Assembly: GCA_959604355.1 (NCBI GenBank)
Contig: CAUHAO010000031.1
Coordinates: 1-14,509 of the forward strand
Length of the DNA: 14,509 bases
Origin: an uncultured Eubacteriales bacterium
GTDB taxonomy: Bacteria; Bacillota; Clostridia; Oscillospirales; UBA644
Direction: 5' to 3'
The position numbers and the translations under genes are program-made. The notes below the pieces were generated by a model. The model was not told where the DNA came from, did no database searches, and was given only the letters and a program-made list of their open reading frames with translations. Positions 7,899 through 13,038 of this stretch are shown piece after piece (positions within the stretch are counted from its first letter, which is position 1; each line of letters starts with the position of its first letter).

Positions 7899-7934
7899 AA
7901 AAAACGCATAGCCGAACGAATCAGCGGTTATGCG
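7899..7934 (-). terminator. Rho-independent terminator upstream of the lipoprotein gene
   Basis: On the minus strand, CGCATAACCG (7934-7925) pairs with CGGCTATGCG (7914-7905) with one A-C mismatch and a 10-base loop, and is followed directly by TTTTTT (7904-7899). It ends a short transcript from the promoter at 8073-8101, or works as an attenuator ahead of the lipoprotein gene. Confidence 0.65.
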
Positions 7935-8038
7935 CATACAAAAAGGAATTTTAAATAGTAACGACGCCTCGGAATGCGAGATATCCTTCTGTTGCGGCTG
8001 AACCTGCTGCACAGGGGGCTGTGCTTGAGGAGAATCAT
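7928..8038 (-). CDS. Possible 36-residue basic peptide in a short transcription unit
   Basis: A strong promoter (8073-8101) and a terminator (7899-7934) bound a unit of about 165 bases. An ATG at 8038 opens a 36-codon frame for a very basic peptide (about nine Arg) that ends in a TAA inside the terminator stem. A competing frame starts at GTG 8048 after AGGAAAGG; it begins with a Gln/Pro-rich stretch (DSPQAQPPVQQVQPQQ) that looks like natural protein linker, then runs through the terminator into the lipoprotein gene in another frame, ending at 7740. The unit may be a small peptide gene, a small RNA, an attenuator leader or the remnant of a decayed gene. Sequence alone does not decide. Confidence 0.25.
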   Translation of the reverse strand: MILLKHSPLCSRFSRNRRISRIPRRRYYLKFLFVCA

Positions 8039-8072
8039 GTTTAAACACCTGCCTTTCCTAATGATTAGTTAT

Positions 8073-8101
8073 ATTATAGCAGATATTTTCGGAAAATTCA
8101 A
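8073..8101 (-). promoter_or_regulatory. Strong sigma-A-type promoter, leftward
   Basis: On the minus strand: -35 TTGAAT (8096-8101), a 17-base spacer and a perfect -10 TATAAT (8073-8078). Transcription would start near 8066. It diverges from the promoter at 8329-8357. The 230 bases between the two -35 elements are AT-rich with no gene that I can support. Confidence 0.75.
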
Positions 8102-8281
8102 TAAGATTTGTATATATTTATAAAAAATACGGAGAAATTTCCCTTCGGAACATGTAAAGGTAACAGCCTTTATACGGCGGTATGCGAAGAGGAATATGCG
8201 GTGACGGAGAGGAGAATTTTTTGAGAAAAAGATGATTTGAAAAAAAATTATACGCCGAAAAAGCCCGTGGTTGAGGCATTT

Positions 8282-8312
8282 GCAACTGTGAGTTGCGGTG
8301 ATTTTACGTAAA
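8282..8312. promoter_or_regulatory. Short palindromes upstream of the XRE gene promoter
   Basis: Two symmetric sites lie 17 to 47 bases before the -35 element of the regulator gene: GCAACT-GTG-AGTTGC (8282-8296) and the perfect palindrome TTTACGTAAA (8303-8312). Either could be an operator, for example for autoregulation. No experimental or family evidence ties them to this regulator. Confidence 0.3.
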
Positions 8313-8328
8313 TGAAACCCTGTGGTTC

Positions 8329-8357
8329 TTGCTAAAACTTCCGGAATGGTGTATAAT
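8329..8357 (+). promoter_or_regulatory. Promoter of the XRE-type regulator gene
   Basis: -35 TTGCTA (8329-8334), a 17-base spacer and a perfect -10 TATAAT (8352-8357). The expected start of transcription near 8364 leaves a leader of about 24 bases with GGAGG at 8375-8379. This rules out an upstream in-frame start at 8322. Confidence 0.75.
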
Positions 8358-8387
8358 GATGCCAACAAAATGACGGAGGATGATATC

Positions 8388-9272
8388 ATGACCATCGAAA
8401 TTGCGAACAGACTTGTAAAATACCGTAAACAGAGCGGTTTGTCACAGGAAACACTTGCGGATAAATTGGGCATAAGCCGTCAGGCGGTGAGCAAATGGGA
8501 GCGTGCGGAGGCGGCGCCCGATATAGAAACGATGCTGAAGCTTTCGCAGATATACGGAGTGTCGCTCGACGATATGATGAAAAAAGATCCCGAAGAAATC
8601 GGGCAGGCGGACTCGGAAGAAGAGCAGGTCGTTGAGCAGACCTCGCAGCAGACGGATAATACCGATACAGAGGACGGAAGAGAAAGAGTCACCGTCAATT
8701 TCAACGGCGCACAGTTCCACTTTTTTTCCGATGACGATGAAGAGGAGGACGACGATGACGACGACGATGAAGATGACGACGATGATGACGGTGATGATGA
8801 CGGCGTTGAGAAGGCTGTCGTAAACATCGGACTCAACGGCGTGTATGTGAAAAAAGGGAAGAAGGTCGTCAATATAAACACGTCGGGCGTGAACGTGGAC
8901 GACGGCGATAAGGTCATCGAGGTAGGGCCGAACGGGGTGCGCATAAATAAAGCAAATGAGAGTCGCGCGATGAGAGCCCTCAAGAATTTCCCGATGTGGA
9001 TACTCGTTGTCGCGGCATATCTCGGGCTCGGGTTCGGACTTCGGTTGTGGCATCCGGGCTGGATAATTTTCTTCCTGATACCGATATGGTCTGAGATTGT
9101 GGAGATGATAGCGACCCGTGATGTGCGCAAGTTTCCGATAGTGATGCTTGTTGTGGCGGGATACCTCGTCGCGGGGTGTGTGTTCGGGGAATGGCTTCTG
9201 GCGCTGCCCGCGGTTCTGCTCATACCGCTGTATTACTGGGTGGCGCATATAATACACGATAACCGGACATGA
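8388..9272 (+). CDS. Membrane-anchored XRE-family regulator with acidic tract
   Basis: A 294-residue protein. The N-terminus (about 5-62) is a Cro/CI-type helix-turn-helix: YRKQSGLSQETLADKLGISR, then QAVSKWERAEAAPD. An acidic linker follows, with a near-continuous Asp/Glu run at about 115-138. Next come three 16-residue repeats at 142-157, 158-173 and 174-189, each of the form VVNI-x-x-GV-x-V, with a possible diverged fourth at 99-114. Four hydrophobic helices (about 202-218, 224-240, 250-266, 270-289) end the protein. It would hold the DNA-binding domain at the membrane with the repeats and acidic tract on the cytoplasmic side, if the helices start inward. Signal and targets are unknown; the lipoprotein unit transcribed divergently is a candidate. 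The start is fixed by GGAGG 8 bases before ATG 8388. The Asp codons form a repetitive GAC/GAT tract that may vary in length. Confidence 0.88.
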   Translation: MTIEIANRLVKYRKQSGLSQETLADKLGISRQAVSKWERAEAAPDIETMLKLSQIYGVSLDDMMKKDPEEIGQADSEEEQVVEQTSQQTDNTDTEDGRERVTVNFNGAQFHFFSDDDEEEDDDDDDDEDDDDDDGDDDGVEKAVVNIGLNGVYVKKGKKVVNINTSGVNVDDGDKVIEVGPNGVRINKANESRAMRALKNFPMWILVVAAYLGLGFGLRLWHPGWIIFFLIPIWSEIVEMIATRDVRKFPIVMLVVAGYLVAGCVFGEWLLALPAVLLIPLYYWVAHIIHDNRT

Positions 9273-9395
9273 CGGTGAGTTCAAAAAAATGTTGAAAATC
9301 GGCTTTTGATTGCTGCGCGGTGCACGTGAGGGATTTGTACCTGTTAATAATACGCGCGCGGCGTGCGCGAGGGGGAAATTTCCTGCGCGGGGGTA

Positions 9396-9424
9396 TTGAC
9401 AAAACGCGGAAAATGTGCTATAAT
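9396..9424 (+). promoter_or_regulatory. Consensus promoter of the riboswitch-SPFH unit
   Basis: A textbook sigma-A promoter: TTGACA (9396-9401), a 17-base spacer, TATAAT (9419-9424). The riboswitch begins about 8 bases downstream, so transcription starts at its 5' edge. The stretch 9273-9395 between the XRE stop and this promoter holds no gene; it contains an imperfect CG-rich hairpin at 9353-9369 without a T-run, and no clear terminator for the XRE gene. Confidence 0.92.
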
Positions 9425-9432
9425 ACAAACAA

Positions 9433-9543
9433 TATGAGGGAGTAATCCCAAAGGTCAGATCGTCAGGACGGCTGTTCGGCCCGGTCTGCCCGGTCAAAGT
9501 ACTTGACTGATGAGACTCGTACCGTTGGGTATGAGTCTTTTTT
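9433..9543 (+). ncRNA. yybP-ykoY-type (manganese) riboswitch with intrinsic terminator
   Basis: The leader matches the Mn2+-sensing yybP-ykoY class as I recall it. The 5' loop GGGAGTA is at 9438-9444. The second helix is CAGATCG (9456-9462) with CGGTCTG (9482-9488), giving the TCGTCA loop and an inner GGCT/GGCC hairpin. A GTCAA/TTGAC hairpin (9493-9507) comes next, then GAGAC at 9512-9516. P1 is TATGAG (9433-9438) with CTCGTA (9516-9521). The same CTCGTA also forms the terminator GACTCGTACC (9514-9523) with GGTATGAGTC (9528-9537), followed by T6 (9538-9543). Ligand-stabilised P1 would block the terminator, so metal should turn expression on, as known for this class. The P2 arm appears very short (UCCCAAAGGU). 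Confidence 0.82.
9514..9543 (+). terminator. Riboswitch-controlled terminator
   Basis: A 10-bp stem (one G-U pair), loop GTTG, and T6. Its 5' arm shares CTCGTA with the 3' strand of P1, so the two structures exclude each other. Confidence 0.85.
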
Positions 9544-9567
9544 GTTACCTTGGCGCGGAAAGGCGAA

Positions 9568-9584
9568 AGGAGGTAAAAATGTAA
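9568..9584 (+). promoter_or_regulatory. Start-stop (AUG-UAA) element after a strong ribosome-binding site
   Basis: AAAGGAGGT (9566-9574) lies 5 bases before ATG at 9579-9581, which is followed at once by TAA (9582-9584). This is a better ribosome site than the one of the SPFH gene 92 bases downstream. It could capture or park ribosomes on the leader, or mark the decayed start of an older gene. Two small hairpins follow: CGCCC/GGGCG at 9600-9612 and CGGC/GCCG at 9620-9633. Confidence 0.55.
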
Positions 9585-9675
9585 CTTTTGCGGCGAACAC
9601 GCCCCGAGGGCGGTATACAACGGCGGAACAGCCGATAGAATAATAACGAAACATGAAGGAAAAGGAGAAACTATT

Positions 9676-10662
9676 ATGGTAGCTATCATTTTTGCGGCAA
9701 TCATCATTTTCGTTGGAGTGATGCTCTGCATTACTCTCTTCAACAAATCAAAGCTCGACAGGGCGCAGGTCGTTTTCCCGGGACGCAAGTTCGTTCCCGT
9801 TGTTGCAATAGCGGCGGTTCTGCTTGCCGGTGTCATTCTGTTCCTGGGTTCGAGCGTATCCATTCCTACAGGTCACACGGGCGTCGTGACCACGTTCGGC
9901 AGAGTCGAAAACTTCACGCTTGACGCGGGTTTCCACCTGAAGTCTCCCATTCAGGAGGTCGTGTGCATGGATAACCGCGTGCAGAAGGCGACGAAAATGC
10001 TACCCTGCTTCTCTTCGGATATCCAGGAGGTACAGCTGCTGTACACGCTTAACTACCAGATTAACAAAAACAACGCTCAGGAGATATACAAGACCGTAGG
10101 TAAGGATTATTACGATACAGTCATCACGCCGAATGTCGCGGAGGCTGTAAAGGTCGTGACGGCAAGATATTCCGCGGAGGAACTTGTCGGGTCTCGTGAC
10201 GAACTTGCGAAGGCGATCGAGGAATTGCTCGCAACACAACTCTCAAGCTATAATATAGAGGTCGTTTCGACGGCTATCGAAGACATGGACTTCACGGACG
10301 CTTTTACGAACGCTGTCGAGGCAAAGCAGGTTGCGGCTCAGAACAAACTGCAGGCTCAGATTGAGCAAGAGCAGAAAACCATGGAGCAGCAGGCGAAGGC
10401 AGAGCGTGACGTCATTGAGGCAGAGGCTGCGGCGGAAGTTGCGAGAATTCAGGCGCAGGCAGACCTCGAGGTGACAAAGATACAGGCGGACGCGGCGGAA
10501 TACGCGGGTCAGAAAGAGTCTGCAAAGAACAAGGCCATTGCGGAGACTCTTACGCCCGAGCTTATACAGTATTATCAGATTCAGCAGTGGGACGGCAAAT
10601 ATCCCGAAACATATGTCGGCTCGGACAATGTAAACGCGATACTTAATACGAAAAAAGACTGA
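9676..10662 (+). CDS. SPFH/band-7 (prohibitin-like) membrane protein
   Basis: A 328-residue membrane scaffold protein. Two N-terminal hydrophobic helices (about 2-22 and 40-58) are followed by the SPFH domain (about 60-215), which opens with VSIPTGHTGVVTTFGRV and contains DAGFHLKSPI and VVTARYSAEELVGSRDEL. A long Ala/Gln/Glu-rich coiled coil (about 218-290) follows, then LTPELIQYYQIQQWDGKYP near the end. Relatives (prohibitin, stomatin, HflK/C) form ring or cage oligomers at the membrane and influence proteases and membrane domains; the partner here is not visible. The promoter and leader place it under a Mn2+-type riboswitch. AAGGAG 8 bases before the ATG at 9676 fixes the start. No other gene follows it on the strand, so it is monocistronic. 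Confidence 0.9.
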   Translation: MVAIIFAAIIIFVGVMLCITLFNKSKLDRAQVVFPGRKFVPVVAIAAVLLAGVILFLGSSVSIPTGHTGVVTTFGRVENFTLDAGFHLKSPIQEVVCMDNRVQKATKMLPCFSSDIQEVQLLYTLNYQINKNNAQEIYKTVGKDYYDTVITPNVAEAVKVVTARYSAEELVGSRDELAKAIEELLATQLSSYNIEVVSTAIEDMDFTDAFTNAVEAKQVAAQNKLQAQIEQEQKTMEQQAKAERDVIEAEAAAEVARIQAQADLEVTKIQADAAEYAGQKESAKNKAIAETLTPELIQYYQIQQWDGKYPETYVGSDNVNAILNTKKD

Positions 10663-10694
10663 GTTATAAGGTAGAATATGCTGTGCGCTATGTG

Positions 10695-10787
10695 CGCCGC
10701 AGGCGCGCGTGCACGCACGCGCGGCAGGCAGACAGCCCCCGACCGGGGGCTGTCTGCCTTGACGCCCGCAGGGCGTCGCCTGCGGCG
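10695..10787. repeat. Three-hairpin intergenic element, copy 2
   Basis: The closing stem CGCCGCAGGC (10695-10704) pairs with GCCTGCGGCG (10778-10787). Inside it are three perfect hairpins: 10705-10722 (7 bp, loop CACG), 10726-10759 (15 bp, loop GACC) and 10761-10777 (7 bp, loop GCA). Only 3 bases and 1 base separate them. The closing stem is nearly the same as in copy 1 (GCCGCAGAC), the middle hairpin is again the longest, and the element again lies between convergent genes. The inner hairpin sequences differ, so base pairing rather than sequence is shared. Confidence 0.8.
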
Positions 10788-10821
10788 GCGTGAGGATAAA
10801 AACCGTGCGTATATAAAATGA

Positions 10822-10849
10822 GAGGCGGCTCCCCGATGGGAGCCGCCTC
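10822..10849. terminator. Hairpin terminator between SPFH and pyridoxal kinase genes
   Basis: Arms GAGGCGGCTCCC (10822-10833) and GGGAGCCGCCTC (10838-10849) pair perfectly with loop CGAT. T-rich sequence follows on the plus strand (ACTTTCTTT) and on the minus strand (TCATTTTATA), so it may serve both convergent genes. Its right arm shares GAGCCGCCTC with the 111-bp repeat that follows. Confidence 0.65.
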
Positions 10850-10854
10850 ACTTT

Positions 10855-11076
10855 CTTTGGCGCAAGTGCTCTGTTCCTCGCCTATGCTTTATTTTTAACG
10901 TATATTTATTCTTTCGTGTGCCGCGCGGATATACATTATTCTATGATGCCGAGCCGCCTCTCATGCTTTGGCGCCTGTGATTTATTCCTCGCCTGTGATT
11001 TATTTTTAACGTATATTTATTCTTTCGTGTGTCGCGCGGATATACTTTATTCTATGATGCCGAGCCGCCGCATGAA
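10855..11076. repeat. 111-bp tandem duplication covering the 3' end of the kinase gene
   Basis: Copy A (10855-10965) and copy B (10966-11076) align at a fixed offset of 111 over most of their length, with long identical blocks such as ATTTTTAACGTATATTTATT. Copy B includes the last codons and stop of the kinase gene; copy A carries a relic of that end (stop complement at 10936-10938 and the codons for RLGIIE), now downstream of the gene. GAGCCGCCTC at 10840-10849, another 111 bases upstream, suggests the edge of a third, degenerate copy. A smaller repeat, GCCTGTGATTTAT, occurs near 10973 and 10991. Confidence 0.85.
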
Positions 11077-11895
11077 CGCGGGAAGCGCCTGTTCAAAGTT
11101 CACGCCGAAGCGATTATCCGTGCCGTCCGCAACTGTCAGACGGATGCTGTCCACCGTCAGCTGTGCCGCGAGGAGAGCCGCGTCGCAGAGAGCTTTGCCG
11201 TTGGCGAGCGCCGCCACGAGTGCCGACGCGAACACGTCGCCCGTGCCGTGGTAAAAGCCGCCGATCTTCTCGGTGCTTACATATTCCATTTTATCCGCCT
11301 CGGAGTCGTAGCATGCCGCGCCGAGAGTATCCGGGCTCAGCGAAACGCCAGTGAGCACGACTTTTTTTGCCCCCAGGTGAGCAAGACCGCGCACGAGTTC
11401 TTCGATATATTGAGCCGTGTAGCCATGCTCGACATATTCTTTGCCGAGCAGCAGCGCCGCTTCTGTAAGGTTCGGCACGATAACATCCGCCTTTGCGCAT
11501 AGAGATGCCATATGTGCGGGAAAGTCGTCACCGAAACCGCGGTAAAGCCTGCCGAAGTCCGCCATGGCGGGATCAACGACAACGACCGTTTTTTCCGTGC
11601 GGAAGGAATCGATGAAATCCGCCACGAGATTTATTTGCTGCACCGAGCCGAGGTAGCCTGTGTATATCGCGTCGAAGGTGAGGTCAAGGCTTTTCCAATG
11701 CTCGGCTATCGGGGCAATATCGTCCGTAAGGTCGCGAAAGGTGTAGCCCTCAAAGCCGCCCGTGTGGGTGCTGAGAACCGCGGAAGGTATTCCGCAGGCG
11801 GTGATACCCGCAGCGGAAAGTATGGGTAAAGCGACTGTCAGGGAACATCTGCCGAAGCAGGAGATATCCTGTATCGTCGCGGCGCGTTTTTGCAT
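11047..11895 (-). CDS. Pyridoxal/pyridoxamine kinase (PdxK/PdxY-like)
   Basis: A 282-residue ribokinase-fold enzyme that phosphorylates pyridoxal, pyridoxine or pyridoxamine with ATP in vitamin B6 salvage, in the cytoplasm. Landmarks are IQDISCFGRCSLTVALPILSA (in part, about 8-20), LSTHTGGFEGYTF (41-53), YTGYLGS (78-84), VVDPAMAD (107-114), PNLTEAALLLG (141-151) and HGTGDVFASAL (216-226), with Asp 220 as the likely catalytic base. Length is normal for the family. GGAGG lies 6 bases before the ATG at 11895. Which vitamer is preferred cannot be told. The gene stands alone, divergent from ftsQ. Its 3' end lies inside the 111-bp duplication, so the C-terminal residues could have been reshaped by it; they are nonetheless in frame. 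Confidence 0.9.
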   Translation of the reverse strand: MQKRAATIQDISCFGRCSLTVALPILSAAGITACGIPSAVLSTHTGGFEGYTFRDLTDDIAPIAEHWKSLDLTFDAIYTGYLGSVQQINLVADFIDSFRTEKTVVVVDPAMADFGRLYRGFGDDFPAHMASLCAKADVIVPNLTEAALLLGKEYVEHGYTAQYIEELVRGLAHLGAKKVVLTGVSLSPDTLGAACYDSEADKMEYVSTEKIGGFYHGTGDVFASALVAALANGKALCDAALLAAQLTVDSIRLTVADGTDNRFGVNFEQALPAFMRRLGIIE

Positions 11896-11954
11896 TGTAA
11901 GCCTCCGATGAGTGTCGAAAATAAGGTCCGGGTCATCTTTTCTGCATTTTTTTT

Positions 11955-11983
11955 ATTTTATCACATCAAAGAGAGTATTTCAA
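11955..11983 (-). promoter_or_regulatory. Promoter of the pyridoxal kinase gene
   Basis: On the minus strand: -35 TTGAAA (11978-11983), a 17-base spacer and -10 TAAAAT (11955-11960). A further TTGACA at 11995-12000 has a weaker partner, TACTCT, at 17 bases. The leader is about 50 bases. Confidence 0.65.
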
Positions 11984-12036
11984 TATTATTTTTTTGTCAA
12001 ATAGTCGGCTTTTTTGTGTATCGGCGCGGCTGTCGC

Positions 12037-12065
12037 TTGACAACGGACGCGGAATGTGATATCAT
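12037..12065 (+). promoter_or_regulatory. Promoter of ftsQ
   Basis: TTGACA (12037-12042), a 17-base spacer, TATCAT (12060-12065). Transcription from about 12072 excludes the in-frame ATG at 12056 and supports the start at 12104. It diverges from the kinase promoter. Confidence 0.8.
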
Positions 12066-12103
12066 TACTAATATGGATATGCAGAGAAAGGAAAAAGGCT
12101 TTT

Positions 12104-12883
12104 ATGGCTCGTAACGATGTAGAACTCAGTGAAATGGAACGCCGGGACCGCAAACTTCTGCGGAAGCGTCTGCGTCTCATTTTCCGCTCGGTGACTTTTG
12201 TCGCGGTGATCTGCGTCGCCGTTTTCGGAGCGCTGTGTTTGCTGTGCCGTGTGAAGACCGTGAGCCTTAAAAACTCCACTCCTTACCCGTCTGCGCTGTT
12301 TTACGAAGAGCTTGGTCCGCATATCGGGTCAAGCCTTATACTGCTTGACACGTCCGCGGATGCGAAACGCCTCACCGTTGAATATCCGTATATAAAAAAA
12401 GCCGAAATCTCCGCGAAATTCCCTGACGGCATAAGCGTGTCACTCGAAACGACGCGCGCGCTTCTGTCGCTTGCGTTGCCTGACGGCCGATATCTGTATC
12501 TTGACGGGGATCTGAAGGTTCTCGAGCTTGCCGACGCCGTCAAAAGCGACACTCTGCCCGTTGTCGGTATGAAGGTGGAGGCATATAAGGTCGGGGCTGA
12601 GCTTTCGTCCGAGGTCAATATTGAGGCGGACACGCTTCTGAAAATAATCAAACTTACGGAGAAATTCGGTCTGCGCAGCAGACTTACGGGCATTGATATG
12701 TCGAAGATATACAACATCCGTCTTACGCTTGACAGCGTCATATCCGTCGAGCTCGGCAACAGCGAGGATCTCGACAGAAAAATTTCCCTCGTGCGGCAGA
12801 TTCTCGACCTCAATCCCATAATCCAGCGGTCGACGGTGGACGTGCACGACGTGGAAAAGGGAAGATACAGGATCGAAAATTGA
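12104..12883 (+). CDS. ftsQ: Cell division protein FtsQ/DivIB
   Basis: A 259-residue bitopic membrane protein of the divisome. A basic, charged cytoplasmic N-terminus (1-25, with RRDRKLLRKRLRL) is followed by one membrane helix (about 27-48) and a POTRA-type domain that begins VKTVSLKNS and includes YPYIKKAEISAKFPDGISVSLET. The FtsQ body follows, with YLYLDGDLKVLE and the C-terminal VDVHDVEKGRYRIEN. FtsQ/DivIB links FtsL and FtsB/DivIC and helps control septal peptidoglycan synthesis. Identity rests on the domain order, these motifs and the position directly before ftsZ. AAGGAAAAAGG precedes the ATG. There is no ftsA between it and ftsZ, and both genes have their own promoter. Confidence 0.85.
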   Translation: MARNDVELSEMERRDRKLLRKRLRLIFRSVTFVAVICVAVFGALCLLCRVKTVSLKNSTPYPSALFYEELGPHIGSSLILLDTSADAKRLTVEYPYIKKAEISAKFPDGISVSLETTRALLSLALPDGRYLYLDGDLKVLELADAVKSDTLPVVGMKVEAYKVGAELSSEVNIEADTLLKIIKLTEKFGLRSRLTGIDMSKIYNIRLTLDSVISVELGNSEDLDRKISLVRQILDLNPIIQRSTVDVHDVEKGRYRIEN

Positions 12884-12924
12884 ATTTTTATATGACAAAT
12901 TCACGAAAAAGTAGAAAAAAAGTG

Positions 12925-12953
12925 TTGACTATTGCGGTAAAATATGATATTAT
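12925..12953 (+). promoter_or_regulatory. Promoter of ftsZ
   Basis: TTGACT (12925-12930), a 17-base spacer, TATTAT (12948-12953), in the 155-base gap after ftsQ. A second TATAAT at 12977-12982 lacks a -35. The leader, about 80 bases long, holds a perfect small hairpin, AAACGGT-GAT-ACCGTTT, at 12998-13014, ten bases before the AAAGGA ribosome site. Confidence 0.8.
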
Positions 12954-13038
12954 AAGTAAAATAGTGTACTTATGCTTATAATTACCGATAAAAATTAAAA
13001 CGGTGATACCGTTTCGACCTTTGAAAGGATGGACTGAT

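Noticed and set aside
9577..9675. In-frame upstream extension of the SPFH gene with a C-x-x-C-G-x-H pattern
   Set aside because: The frame is preceded by TAA at 9574-9576 and has no normal start codon; the ATG at 9676 has a well-placed ribosome site. Composition alone can yield the Cys pair.
8442..9863. 473-codon minus-strand frame and a 247-codon poly-Ser frame over the regulator gene
   Set aside because: They are complements of the XRE coding sequence; the poly-Ser run is the reverse of the Asp tract, and the longer frame also crosses the riboswitch.
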